This document shows positions 10,305 to 18,865 of a stretch of DNA of 64,000 bases, piece by piece (the first letter of the stretch is position 1; the number at the start of each line of letters is the position of its first letter). Origin of the DNA: Rhodanobacter sp. (GTDB taxonomy: Bacteria > Pseudomonadota > Gammaproteobacteria > Xanthomonadales > Rhodanobacteraceae); the NCBI GenBank assembly GCA_004298505.1, contig SCRO01000056.1:124001-188000 (forward strand), in the 5' to 3' direction. The translations under genes and the position numbers were made by a program. The notes beneath the pieces are model-generated. The model saw only the letters and a program-made list of their open reading frames with translations. It did no database searches and was not told where the DNA came from.

Positions 10305-11614
10305 ATCTTGCACTTCGCGACATCAGCTACCACCGCTTCAAGTTCTTCAGCTCCACGCTCGGCGTGTCGCTGCTGATCATGGTGGTGATAGCGATCGGCG
10401 GCATCATCCGCGGCGTGATCCTCGACTCGGCCACCATCATCAACAAGACGGGGGCGGACCTGTGGGTGGTGCAGGCCTATGGTGCCCATCCGCAAGGAGG
10501 GACGCTCGGGCCGTTTGTCGAGACCTCCCGCCTGCCGCAGCAGGTCTATCACGCGATCGAGGCGATCCCCGGCGTGGCGCAGGCGAGTCCGTTGGCGACG
10601 GCGTGGGAACACGTGGAAGTGATGCCCCATCCCACCCGGCTGATGAAGTTCATGTACATCAACGCACTGCTCAACACCGCCAGCATGGTCAAGCCCGGCT
10701 GGATGGCCATGCCAAAACTGCAGCGATTCATCGTGATCGGCTACCAGCGCGGAAAAATCGGCGGGCCGCCGGTGATCGTCGCCGGGCGCGGCATCGAGGC
10801 CAGTCATTACGAGATCGTGGCCGACGTCAAGACCGGCTTCCAGCTCGGGCAACATATGCGCCTGGGCAACTTCGACTACACGGTGGTGGGGCTGACCAAA
10901 AACATGGTGGGCTTCACCGCGGACCCGGTGATCTACACCACGCTGGTGGACGCGCAGAACATCATTTTCCAGCAGGACCCCAACCTGGTGCGCAGTCAAC
11001 GCACGTCGATCACGAAACCGTTCACCGAGCTGGCCGCGACGCAGCCGCGGCTGGCCGCCCCGCTGGCCGCCACGGCGGCAGCCACGGCCGCAAGCACACT
11101 TTCCATCAACGCGATCGCGGTCAAGCTGGTACCCGGCGTATCGGCGCAGCAAGTCGCGCAGCGCATCACCCGTTGGCAGCACCTGAAGGTCTACACCGCG
11201 CCGCAGGCGGTGAATCTGCAACTGATGGGCTCCAACCGCCTGATCCTGTTCCAGCTGGCGCTGTTTCGCGACATCCTGGTGCTGATCGCGGGCATCGTCA
11301 TCGGCCTGATCACCTATACGTTCACGCTAGACAAGCTGCATGACATCGCCATGCTCAAGCTGCTCGGTGCGCCCAGCGGCGTGGTGTATCGCATGATCCT
11401 GCAAGAGGCCTTGTTCATGGGCATCGTGGGCACCCTGGTCGGCAGCGCCCTTGAGTTGCTGATCGAGCCATACTTTCCGCGGCGCGTGGTCGCCACCTAT
11501 GGCGATATCGCGCAGATGTTGGCCGCGATGGTGATCGTCGTCGTGCTTGCCAGCGTGCTGGCCGTGCGCCGGGCGATGCATGTCGATCCGCGCAGCGTGC
11601 TGGGGGGAGGCTGA
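10301..11614 (+). CDS. ABC exporter permease, FtsX/MacB/DevC-like
   Basis: A 437-residue permease with an N-terminal transmembrane helix, a large periplasmic MacB-type domain (about 45-300) and three C-terminal helices (IAGIVIGLITYTFTL, FMGIVGTLVGSALELL, AMVIVVVLASVLAV), the FtsX architecture. It starts at GTG 10301, overlapping the adaptor stop. It lacks a fused ATPase, which is supplied by the next gene, as in DevC of the DevBCA exporters. The substrate is unknown; being in a copper operon suggests a metal chelate, glycolipid or envelope component needed under metal stress. Confidence 0.85.
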   Translation: MNLALRDISYHRFKFFSSTLGVSLLIMVVIAIGGIIRGVILDSATIINKTGADLWVVQAYGAHPQGGTLGPFVETSRLPQQVYHAIEAIPGVAQASPLATAWEHVEVMPHPTRLMKFMYINALLNTASMVKPGWMAMPKLQRFIVIGYQRGKIGGPPVIVAGRGIEASHYEIVADVKTGFQLGQHMRLGNFDYTVVGLTKNMVGFTADPVIYTTLVDAQNIIFQQDPNLVRSQRTSITKPFTELAATQPRLAAPLAATAAATAASTLSINAIAVKLVPGVSAQQVAQRITRWQHLKVYTAPQAVNLQLMGSNRLILFQLALFRDILVLIAGIVIGLITYTFTLDKLHDIAMLKLLGAPSGVVYRMILQEALFMGIVGTLVGSALELLIEPYFPRRVVATYGDIAQMLAAMVIVVVLASVLAVRRAMHVDPRSVLGGG

Positions 11615-11616
11615 GC

Positions 11617-12294
11617 ATGGCCGCCGACTACGCGATCCACGCCGAAAACCTGGCGATGGTCTATGGGCGCGGCGCTACCCGGGTGGAAGCCCTCAAGGGC
11701 GTCGAACTGGCCGTACGGCCGGGCGACCTGTGGGCGATCATGGGCCCGAGCGGCTCGGGCAAGACGACGCTGCTGACCATCCTCGGGCTGGTTACCACGC
11801 CGACCGGCGGAAGCCTGCGCATCGACGGGGAAAACATCTACGACGGCAAGCAGCCCGATCTGGCGCGCCTGCGGCGCGAGAAGATCGGATTCATTTTTCA
11901 GTCGCCCAACCTGATCCCGTTCCTGAGCGTGAGGCAAAACGTGCTGCTGCCGCTGCATCTGGCGGGCGTTCGCGGCCAGCCTGCCGAAGCGCGGGTGCGG
12001 GAGTTGCTGGGCTATCTCGACATCGCCGACCGCGCCGACCTGCATCCCAACCAACTGTCCGGCGGCGAGCAGCAGCGCGTGGCCATCGCCCGCGCGCTGG
12101 CCAACAACCCGAAAATCATCCTCGCCGACGAGCCCACGGCCAGTCTGGATACCGACCGGGCCTTGAATGTCATGCGTCTTTTGCGGCAAGTTACCAATGA
12201 ACACCATGCGACCGTGCTGGTGGTCACCCACGATCACCGCCTGATCACGGAAGTCGACCGTGTGGTCGAGGTCCTTGATGGTCGGATTCAGTAA
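11617..12294 (+). CDS. ABC exporter ATPase, LolD/MacB/DevA-like
   Basis: A 225-residue nucleotide-binding subunit: Walker [11 protein letters not shown]-loop [10 protein letters not shown], signature [15 protein letters not shown], Walker [12 protein letters not shown] and switch His in VVTHDHR. The length and the FQSPNLIP region are those of the MacB/LolD/FtsE group that power mechanotransmission exporters. It follows the permease after 2 bp and is the last gene of the copper-regulated operon. Confidence 0.9.
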   Translation: MAADYAIHAENLAMVYGRGATRVEALKGVELAVRPGDLWAIMGPSGSGKTTLLTILGLVTTPTGGSLRIDGENIYDGKQPDLARLRREKIGFIFQSPNLIPFLSVRQNVLLPLHLAGVRGQPAEARVRELLGYLDIADRADLHPNQLSGGEQQRVAIARALANNPKIILADEPTASLDTDRALNVMRLLRQVTNEHHATVLVVTHDHRLITEVDRVVEVLDGRIQ

Positions 12295-12551
12295 TTGTCG
12301 ACGCAATTGTCGCGTTCACGGGTTCGCATTTGATTCAAGGTGTCAAGACTATTTTTCCGACATGCCGCCCTTCCCCCAACAGGGTCAATGCTGCAGGAGA
12401 TGATTCCAACTTGAGACTTTCCGCAATAACTGGTCTTATACTTTTTGAAGTGGTACATCGCCTCACCCAAGCAGCGTTCACCGGAGCGGAGGAATTCGGC
12501 ATGCCGCCGCACTGGCGCACCAGCTGCGACTTCGCTGACATACGGCGCCAA
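12295..12551. other. Intergenic, no gene seen
   Basis: The spacer between the convergent exporter and TetR genes. I see no convincing terminator; the only pattern is the near-tandem CAATTGTCG repeat just after the ATPase stop. Confidence 0.5.
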
Positions 12552-13139
12552 TCAGGAAACCGGAAGAGGTTCTTGTTTTTTGACTACGATGCCATCCAAG
12601 AACAATTCAAAACCAAAATTGGCGTTGGACTTGTCATCCAATGCCCAAGCCACGAAGCTCCCACCTTCCAGTATGTTCAACAGGGTGCGTGCAGTTTTGC
12701 TTTTATCGAGATCCGGTCGAAATTCTCCTCGCCTTTGTCCCATCACGATATTACTTTCAACCCATGCCAACTGAACTCCAAAATAATCTTTTGTCAAAGC
12801 CTTCAAGCTGTCGGGAAGTACAGATATCTCTGCTGCCAGCGCGCCACACAGAGGAAGCATCCTGTTCTCACTACTCTCCAGAAACAACCCCGCATACTTT
12901 TCGAGTCGCAATACCGCGCTCGGCAAGTCTGAGTCGATTTCCTCCAGTTGCTTGGTCAACCTAACAAGGTTGCTTTCTACAATAGTTATTCCCAACCTTT
13001 CCTTGGTTGGAAAATGGTAATGGATGCTGGCTTTCTTGATCCCTATTGCTTCAGCAAGATCGGCATAGCTAAATGCTGCATAACCCTTGGTACGCAACAT
13101 GGATTCAGCGGAGTTCAACAGCTCTGAGCGGGTATTCAT
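12552..13139 (-). CDS. TetR-family repressor
   Basis: A 195-residue TetR/AcrR protein. The N-terminal helix-turn-helix is clear (SMLRTKGYAAFSYADLAEAI, KKASIHYHFPTKERLG), followed by an all-helical ligand domain with isolated cysteines (PLCGALAAEI). It diverges from the OsmC gene, whose promoter carries a perfect palindrome, so it most likely represses that gene and perhaps the AhpD-like and DsbA-like genes beyond it. The gene set (OsmC, AhpD, DsbA) suggests sensing of electrophiles or oxidants, as for NemR; that is inference. Its AT content is higher than that of the metal genes on either side. Confidence 0.85.
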   Translation of the reverse strand: MNTRSELLNSAESMLRTKGYAAFSYADLAEAIGIKKASIHYHFPTKERLGITIVESNLVRLTKQLEEIDSDLPSAVLRLEKYAGLFLESSENRMLPLCGALAAEISVLPDSLKALTKDYFGVQLAWVESNIVMGQRRGEFRPDLDKSKTARTLLNILEGGSFVAWALDDKSNANFGFELFLDGIVVKKQEPLPVS

Positions 13140-13588
13140 ATCGAAGCCTGTTCTACAAATCAGGGAAAATGTTCCGACTTCCTGGGAACATCAACAAAGC
13201 GAGAAACAGCAAACTCCGTCGATCTTCCGAAGAAACCGAAGTTTCCAGCTTCTAACAGACCACGCGGATCTTCTTCAATAGACCTTCGCGTCAGCCGATA
13301 CCAATCCGACCTCACGTTCGACTCGTCAAAATCCGACCTAGCACGAGATCACGCTATGGGGACATCGAACCATACCATCTAGTAGGTCCATACACAACGC
13401 TCGCTGCTTGAGTTTCGTGACATTCTGGGACAGTCGGATGCGTTACGAGAATAATATTGTTTATATTCAATATATTACAACATGCGTCGGTAATAAGATA
13501 CCCGTTATCAGGGCGCGGGTCCCAAGGTCACCGCCATGATCCTGAAGGCCTCATGACGCCGCGCCACGGGTAGTGTTCGAATTTCTAC
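13140..13588. promoter_or_regulatory. Intergenic control region between tetR and osmC
   Basis: No gene is seen. It is AT-rich and contains an inverted repeat ATGTTCC-N9-GGAACAT (13169-13191) close to the tetR start, a plausible autoregulatory site, and a second near-copy of the osmC operator core, CTAGTAGGT (13379-13387). Confidence 0.4.
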
Positions 13589-13617
13589 TTGCATACCTAC
13601 CAACTAGTAGGTATATT
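13589..13617 (+). promoter_or_regulatory. osmC promoter with TetR-type operator in the spacer
   Basis: TTGCAT (13589-13594) and TATATT (13612-13617) are spaced 17 bp. The spacer contains a perfect 8-bp inverted repeat, ATACCTAC (13593-13600) and GTAGGTAT (13607-13614), 6 bp apart. A repressor bound here would occlude RNA polymerase; the divergent TetR gene is the obvious candidate. Confidence 0.75.
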
Positions 13618-13671
13618 CGGCGTCGGTGAAACGTCACCCGACCCGATAAAGCTTTTAGAGAGGATCACGCG

Positions 13672-14226
13672 ATGAGCAATATTTTGAACGGTATCGACCT
13701 GACCGCCCTGCGGCAATTTGCTGACGGTGTGGTCCAAACGCCAGCGAAAGGCGACGCGCGCTTCAATGTGAAGACTAAATGGGAGCATCAGGCCCGCACC
13801 GTGGCCACGGTCAACCACTATTGGTTGGGTGGTGAGAAGTACCAACGTCATTTCGAAATCGCGGCTGATGAACCGGTGGAATTGCTGGGCAAAGACACCG
13901 CGCCCAACCCAGTAGAGCTGCTGATGGCTGCCCTGAATGCCTGCCTCTCAGTGGGCTTTGCTGCGAACGCGGCCGTGATGGGGATCAAGATTCACAATCT
14001 GGAAATTGAGACCGATGGAGCGCTCGATCTTCGTGGTTTTCTGGGCCTCGATCCCAATGTGAATCCTGGCTTGGACGAAGTGAACTACGTGGTGCGAATT
14101 GAAACGGATGCCCCTCAAGAGCGTGTGGAGGAGCTGCACAAAGCCGTTACCAAGACCTCAGTGAACTTCGCCAACTTCACAAAAGCCATTCGTATGAACG
14201 CGACCCTGGAAGTAAGTAAAGCTTGA
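13672..14226 (+). CDS. OsmC-family protein
   Basis: A 184-residue OsmC/Ohr-fold protein, with the central helix ALNACLSVGFAANAAVMGI carrying the peroxidatic-type cysteine. The second cysteine expected in true hydroperoxide reductases is replaced (HKAVTKTSVNFANF), so peroxidase activity is uncertain. The strong site AGAGAGGA precedes the ATG at 13672. Upstream lies a TetR-operator promoter, and downstream an AhpD-like gene, which fits an oxidant or electrophile detoxification operon. Confidence 0.88.
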   Translation: MSNILNGIDLTALRQFADGVVQTPAKGDARFNVKTKWEHQARTVATVNHYWLGGEKYQRHFEIAADEPVELLGKDTAPNPVELLMAALNACLSVGFAANAAVMGIKIHNLEIETDGALDLRGFLGLDPNVNPGLDEVNYVVRIETDAPQERVEELHKAVTKTSVNFANFTKAIRMNATLEVSKA

Positions 14227-14324
14227 TTCGGCGCCGCCACGTATCGGAAGGCAATACTCCTATTTTCGAACCAAACCTCGGTTTTTAATATATTTACGCC
14301 GATAGGTATAATTATGAGAATTCA

Positions 14325-14657
14325 ATGCAAAACTGGAAGCAAACCCGTAAAGATATCAATGCCGGCCTCATGCAATTGAACGGCCTTTCTCCCGATACCA
14401 TGAAAGGCATCATGAGCCTTGGTGGGGCTGGCGCTAAAACCAACCACCTTGACGCTAAAACCCGCGAGTTGCTTTCTCTGGCGGTGGCTGTCACCACTCG
14501 CTGCGACGGTTGCATCGCATTTCACGTCGAAACGGCCAAAAAAGTCGGTGTGACTGTTGAGGAAATAGGTGAGGCTCTCGGCGTCGCGATCAACCTGAAC
14601 GCGGGCGCTGCCCTGACCTATAGCACACATGTGCTGGATGCGTTCGCAAACGGCTAA
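14325..14657 (+). CDS. AhpD-like carboxymuconolactone decarboxylase family protein
   Basis: A 110-residue protein of the CMD/AhpD fold: ELLSLAVAVTTRCDGCIAFH contains the C-x2-C and nearby His of alkylhydroperoxidase D, then VGVTVEEIGEALGVAI. Such proteins relay reducing equivalents or quench peroxides through the CxxC pair. It follows the osmC gene by 98 bp and is probably co-regulated with it. Length and motif are complete. Confidence 0.88.
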   Translation: MQNWKQTRKDINAGLMQLNGLSPDTMKGIMSLGGAGAKTNHLDAKTRELLSLAVAVTTRCDGCIAFHVETAKKVGVTVEEIGEALGVAINLNAGAALTYSTHVLDAFANG

Positions 14658-14670
14658 CTGCGTTTAAGGT

Positions 14671-14838
14671 CCTGTCGGACTTCGGTTGCCCGCGTTGCCA
14701 AACCGTCTGTGCAGTCCATCTTTTCGCCGTTTCTTGGCCCATGGAACCACGATGGGCCGGCAAGCCGTCGAAAATCTGTCCTCGTACAGCCTCCTCGGAA
14801 CTCGGGGCGATTCACCTCGACTACCAAAGCCCGACAGG
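14671..14838. repeat. Possible MITE-like element with CCTGTCGG ends
   Basis: CCTGTCGGACTT (14671-14682) and AAGCCCGACAGG (14827-14838) form a 12-bp terminal inverted repeat with one mismatch, bounding about 168 bp with no gene. The same end sequence bounds the element at 61106-61283, although the interiors do not match. It contains an internal hairpin at 14736-14758. Confidence 0.5.
14736..14758. repeat. GGCCCATGG hairpin repeat, copy 1
   Basis: A 23-bp quasi-palindrome starting GGCCCATGGAACCAC and ending GATGGGCC. A near-identical copy in the other orientation is at 22451-22473. This is the pattern of a short extragenic palindromic repeat. Confidence 0.6.
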
Positions 14839-14944
14839 CACCCTGGATGCAATACATGAGCGCTAGCTGACTTCGACATGCACATCAACTCATTGGCGAT
14901 CTAAATACCGATGGGTTGATGTGCAAGCCGCGAGGAAAACACAA

Positions 14945-15646
14945 ATGAGTAGTAACACTCCTGAATACCTGCACATCGATATTTGGTCGGACTATGTTTG
15001 CCCCTGGTGCTGGATTGCCGAGCGGCGCCTTGAGACTGCTCTCGAACGATTCCAACATCGAGATCTGGTTGAGATCGGTTACAGATCTTACCGACTTGCT
15101 CCTGACAGCGGTCCTGAGCCATTTGTAGCTGCCTTGGTGAGAAAATTTGGGGATTCCAAGCCAGCTATGTCAATGATGCAGGGTGTCCAGGCACATGCTG
15201 CAACCCTTGGGTTGACTTACCACTTAGACACGATGCTTCTCGGCGACACCATCAAGGCGCATACCCTGGTCAAATCAATCACCGATGAGGCACTCCGCAA
15301 GCGCCTGGTCGAACGACTCTACGAGGCGACCACTAGCGAAGGCCGGTCTATTTTTGAGCGCCAATCGCTGGCTGAAATCGCTGCTGAGGTCGGGGTTCCT
15401 CCTGCGGTGGCCGATCGCGCTTGGTCTGACGATGCTCTGACCCAACTCGTTATTGTCGACGAGAAACAGGCTCACGCCGTCGGAGCAGGCGTTCCGCTTT
15501 TCGTATTCAACGATGATTTTTATATCTCCGGTGCTCAGCCTATCGAGGCTTATACCCAAGCCCTGGAGAAAATGTACTCTTCGTCTATAGACGGCTTTAG
15601 CTCCATACAGGGTCAGACCTGCAGCATGACCGGCTGCGATAGTTGA
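14945..15646 (+). CDS. DsbA-family (FrnE-like) thiol oxidoreductase
   Basis: A 233-residue cytoplasmic thioredoxin-fold protein; no signal peptide is visible. IDIWSDYVCPWCWIAERRLE near the N-terminus gives the CPWC active site, and the long helical insert and GVPLFVFNDDFYISGAQP (cis-Pro loop region) place it in the DsbA/FrnE/2-hydroxychromene-2-carboxylate isomerase group. The C-terminus adds TCSMTGC. The start at 14945 follows GAGGAAAAC. It lies in a stress set with OsmC, AhpD and a TetR regulator. Confidence 0.88.
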   Translation: MSSNTPEYLHIDIWSDYVCPWCWIAERRLETALERFQHRDLVEIGYRSYRLAPDSGPEPFVAALVRKFGDSKPAMSMMQGVQAHAATLGLTYHLDTMLLGDTIKAHTLVKSITDEALRKRLVERLYEATTSEGRSIFERQSLAEIAAEVGVPPAVADRAWSDDALTQLVIVDEKQAHAVGAGVPLFVFNDDFYISGAQPIEAYTQALEKMYSSSIDGFSSIQGQTCSMTGCDS

Positions 15647-15666
15647 TCTGCCATCCCCAGATTAAC

Positions 15667-15757
15667 CCATATCACCGCCATCGGATATAACCGCCGCCTG
15701 CCTACTTTCTGCACGAGCGTTGGTGTTCAACAGGATAGTAGGCGGCGGTGGATATGG
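15667..15757. promoter_or_regulatory. Large imperfect stem-loop between DsbA-like and EamA genes
   Basis: CCATATCACCGCC (15667-15679) pairs with GGCGGTGGATATGG (15744-15757) with one bulge, and inside it CCGCCGCC...CTACT (from 15691) pairs with AGTAGGCGGCGG (15737-15748). It could be an operator or an attenuator ahead of the transporter gene; no U-tract is present, so it is not an obvious terminator. Confidence 0.4.
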
Positions 15758-15787
15758 CCCACGCATGACATTTACGAGGAGCTGACG

Positions 15788-16708
15788 ATGAGACCAAGTA
15801 TTCCTGATCCTGACGTATCGATGTCCCATGAAACCAGCCGAGCTGTCCTATTGACCGCAACCGCAATGCTTGCGTTTGCTGCAAATTCAGTACTCTGCCG
15901 ACTGGCACTTCGACACACAGCCACTGACGCCATTTCGTTCACACTGATTCGCTTGATAAGCGGTGCCGTAGTGCTGTGGTTGATTCTTTCCATGAGAAGC
16001 ACTTCAAGCAAGCCAACCGGTTCATGGTCAGGCGCATTCACGCTTTTCGTCTATGCTTTTGCGTTCTCGTACGCATATCTGCATTTGGACACCGGCACAG
16101 GAGCCTTGCTGCTCTTCGGTGCTGTACAGCTCACCATGCTCGGCTACGGATACTTCAAGGGTGAGAGGATGCGAGGTGCCGCGCTTATCGGGCTACTCCT
16201 TGCAATCGCAGGCATCGTTGCGCTTCTTTTGCCTGGCGCAAGCGCACCTCCCCTTCAAAGCGCAGCCATCATGTTGCTCTCCGGGATGGCGTGGGCTGGA
16301 TACACATTGATTGGCAAGCGCTCAAGCGATCCACTGAGCTCGACTAGCGGGAATTTCCTGCGCGCCGTACCAATGGTGGTCTTGGCATCGATTCCATTCA
16401 TTCATGAGCTTTCTATCGATGCCTATGGCCTACTGTTCGCCATTGCCTCAGGAACGCTTGCCTCAGGTGTTGGATATACGATCTGGTACGCAGCAATGCG
16501 GTCGCTTACCTCTTTTCGCGCCGCCACAGTCCAGCTGAGCGTACCCGTCTTGGCGTCCTTGGCTGGGATTTTTATGTTGGGTGAGAACCTCACCTTGCGT
16601 CTGGTGATCACCTCATTGGCAGTGCTTGGAGGTATCACACTCGTACTGAGTGATCGTAGCCCCATACTCTCTGGAAGTGCGAGAGCGAGCGGTGCGGATG
16701 ATGCTTGA
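15788..16708 (+). CDS. EamA/DMT-family membrane transporter
   Basis: A 306-residue inner-membrane protein with ten predicted helices in two EamA repeats (for example AMLAFAANSVLCRLALRHTA at the start of the first and SAAIMLLSGMAWAGYTLIGK at the start of the second). The family exports small metabolites. The start at 15788 has GAGGAG about 7 nt upstream. The last 15-20 residues (after LVLSDRSP) run into transposase sequence, so the natural C-terminus may have been replaced. Substrate unknown. Confidence 0.85.
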   Translation: MRPSIPDPDVSMSHETSRAVLLTATAMLAFAANSVLCRLALRHTATDAISFTLIRLISGAVVLWLILSMRSTSSKPTGSWSGAFTLFVYAFAFSYAYLHLDTGTGALLLFGAVQLTMLGYGYFKGERMRGAALIGLLLAIAGIVALLLPGASAPPLQSAAIMLLSGMAWAGYTLIGKRSSDPLSSTSGNFLRAVPMVVLASIPFIHELSIDAYGLLFAIASGTLASGVGYTIWYAAMRSLTSFRAATVQLSVPVLASLAGIFMLGENLTLRLVITSLAVLGGITLVLSDRSPILSGSARASGADDA

Positions 16709-16862
16709 CCATCAGCATGAGCCTGCTTCGCGATGGGCGGCGATCAGTTCGATTACCTGCAAGATCGGCCGCACGGCGCAGACGCTGTGTAACTGGGTTC
16801 GCCAAGTGGAGCGTGACCAAGGACTGCGACTCGGTCCCAGTAGTAGCGAAGAGCAGGCGCGG
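16650..16862 (+). pseudogene. IS3-family OrfA transposase remnant
   Basis: In the frame from 16650, YSLEVRERAVRMMLDHQHEP and TAQTLCNWVRQVERDQGLR match the helix-turn-helix OrfA of IS3-group elements. The reading is lost after about 70 codons, at the point where a MerR fragment begins. It overlaps the end of the EamA gene. Confidence 0.75.
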
Positions 16863-16864
16863 GC

Positions 16865-17200
16865 CGCGCCGGCGTGTCGACGGATACGCTGCGCTATTAC
16901 GGGAAGATCGGCTTGCTGCTGCGGGCGCTACGCGACAGTGGCGGACGTCGTCGTTGCGGCAATGCGGATCTGGCGCGGCTACTGTTCATCCAGCGCGCGC
17001 AGGCGATGAATTTTTCACTGGCCGGGATTGGCAACCTGCTGCATCCGCGCGAACACCTGTGGCAGACGCGAGCGGATGTGCGCCGCATGGCTGGGCAACT
17101 GGGGTTCCTACTGCAATCGATCGTCGTCGATCAGAGCGTCGTCGCCGAGCATACGCGCGACAGCGAGCGCGAGCGCGTGGTCTACGATTGGCAGCATTAA
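16865..17200 (+). pseudogene. MerR-family regulator lacking its first helix
   Basis: VSTDTLRYYGKIGLL starts in the middle of the MerR DNA-binding domain and continues through FIQRAQAMNFSLAGIGNLL to a dimerisation helix. The first 10-15 residues with the initial helix are missing and replaced by IS3 sequence; there is no C-terminal cysteine motif. It is probably non-functional. Confidence 0.7.
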
Positions 17201-17385
17201 TCTGCCGCTGATCGAGCGCAAACCTGGCGCCTTGCGCGACGGCGCACCCTTCGCGAATCTACCGGTTCGCCTGCCACAGCGCAGCCGCGCGCTGCTACGT
17301 CGTGGCGACGGCGACCGGGGCATGGCACGAGTGCTGTCGGCTGTGCCGGCCTTCGGGTTGGAAGCGAGGATTACCGTCGAGCTAA
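17201..17385 (+). pseudogene. IS21-family IstA transposase fragment
   Basis: LPLIERKPGALRDGAPFANL and GDRGMARVLSAVPAFGLEA match the C-terminal region of IstA. Only about 55 codons remain, and no istB is present. Confidence 0.65.
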
Positions 17386-17463
17386 CGAGTCCTATCTCTT
17401 CCGGCACAGCGATATCACGACCACAGCGCGGAACAAATTACTCGAACAGGCCAGAACTCAGGA

Positions 17464-18189
17464 TCACAGCGGCGAGGAATGCGCATTGGCGCCATCGCGC
17501 AGGCGTGGCCAGCCCAAGGCATCGCTCAAAAAATTGTTGGGCGTCGCGGCCGCGCGTTGACCGAACCAGCCCAGGGCGAGACCGTAGACAAGGTGCGCAC
17601 CGTAAACGGTCAATGGAAACTTGACCGGAGCAAAGTCCTGTCCGAACGGGCCGGCCCCGATGATGTTCATCACCGGGCCCAGCATGAAGATGGTAGCGAT
17701 AACCAGGGCGTAGACCCCGCCCACCCACCAGCGCTGCCGGCCAAAGACCGCAAAATAGACGAAAGCGAAACCGATGCCGTTCCAGAGGTGGTCACCCCAG
17801 CCCAGCAAGTTGGACAACCCGTTGGGGCCGTCCATGAAGCGATCTGTCAGCAACACGCCGATCAGCATCGGCATTGAACCGGGCATGCCGTGGAATACGC
17901 GAAAGCCCGTGATGCGCACAACCTCCATGACCACCACGCCGAGCAGACCACTCATCAGTGCCAAGCGACCGGCAGATACCAGCCGTTGCCAACCCATCAT
18001 TGGCGCGACCAAGAAAATCAATGCAGCCCACACCAGCAGCGCCGGCAGAATGGCCTGGGTGCCAAGTGCATGCAAGGTGGTCGCGCCGGTCGCGGCGTAA
18101 TCGAAGGCCAGCGGTGACACCGAGGCGGCGAGCAGAGCGAGAGCCGTGGCCAGCGCTTCGCCGAAAGTCAAATTCTGGAGTTTGATCAC
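17464..18189 (-). CDS. Unidentified polytopic membrane protein
   Basis: About 241 residues with six to seven hydrophobic segments (EALATALALLAASVSP, AILPALLVWAALIFLVAP, LMSGLLGVVVMEVVRIT, GIGFAFVYFAVFG, GVYALVIATIFMLGPVMNII, YGAHLVYGLALGWF). I do not recognise the family. GTG at 18189 is preferred as the start because AAGGAGA precedes it; the frame extends 18 codons further. It is the last gene of the minus-strand run that begins with merT and follows a DUF302 gene, so it may be co-transcribed with the mer operon. Confidence 0.7.
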   Translation of the reverse strand: MIKLQNLTFGEALATALALLAASVSPLAFDYAATGATTLHALGTQAILPALLVWAALIFLVAPMMGWQRLVSAGRLALMSGLLGVVVMEVVRITGFRVFHGMPGSMPMLIGVLLTDRFMDGPNGLSNLLGWGDHLWNGIGFAFVYFAVFGRQRWWVGGVYALVIATIFMLGPVMNIIGAGPFGQDFAPVKFPLTVYGAHLVYGLALGWFGQRAAATPNNFLSDALGWPRLRDGANAHSSPL

Positions 18190-18249
18190 CGCGGTCTCCT
18201 TGCAGGAAGCGGAGAGGGGCGGGTGCTTTTGCACCCACCCCATGAACGA

Positions 18250-18720
18250 CTACTTGGTGGCTGCCTTGGCGATAATGTCGAACATCATGTCCATTTTGCC
18301 ACCCATCTTGGCAAAGCCGGGCGAGACCTGCTCTAGCTGGGAAGACGGTTTGAAATAGCCGACGTAGGCCTTGCCGTGGTCCGACCAGACGTAGATGCGC
18401 GCGGGTAGCTCCACGCCGACGGCTGGATCCATGCCGAAGGCCACCTTGCCCATCGCCGGGTTGCCCACAAGGAAGCTCTCGGCACCTTCAAGTTTCAGAC
18501 CGCTCATCGAAAGCACCTTGCCCTGATTAATATTGCCCATCACCATCATCATGTTGCTACTGACCGCTTTCTTGAGAGCGCTGACAGTGGCGCCGAAACC
18601 ATGATGCGATTCGACTTTGACGAAATTGCTGCTCTGCGCGAACGCAGGTGCGGCCGTGGCCATACCTGCGACTAGCAGGCCAGCAATTACTGAGCGGAAT
18701 CGGAATGTTGCATGTCTCAT
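18250..18720 (-). CDS. DUF302 periplasmic protein
   Basis: 156 residues: a signal peptide (SVIAGLLVAGMATAAPAFA) followed by a DUF302 domain (VESHHGFGATVSALKKAV, ELPARIYVWSDHGKAYVGYF). The function of DUF302 is not established; it is frequent beside redox and metal genes. The start at 18720 has AAGGAGC upstream. A paralogue sits behind the RND pump at 38158-38628, so in this window both metal operons carry one. Confidence 0.85.
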   Translation of the reverse strand: MRHATFRFRSVIAGLLVAGMATAAPAFAQSSNFVKVESHHGFGATVSALKKAVSSNMMMVMGNINQGKVLSMSGLKLEGAESFLVGNPAMGKVAFGMDPAVGVELPARIYVWSDHGKAYVGYFKPSSQLEQVSPGFAKMGGKMDMMFDIIAKAATK

Positions 18721-18865
18721 GTGCGTGCTCCTTGGGTTGAAAGGGTGCGTTACGGATGCCACCAAACTGTCGAGTCATGGCGCCATTCAATAGAGCCACG
18801 CAACGAGCAGAAAGATTCAGAGGACTTGCGGAAGTTTTCATAGTGCCGTCGCTTTCGCCACTGCC

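Noticed and set aside
18213-18242. Hairpin with GGGTGC-tttt-GCACCC between DUF302 and the next gene as a terminator
   Set aside because: The stem is good but no T-run follows on the transcribed strand, so termination is not supported.
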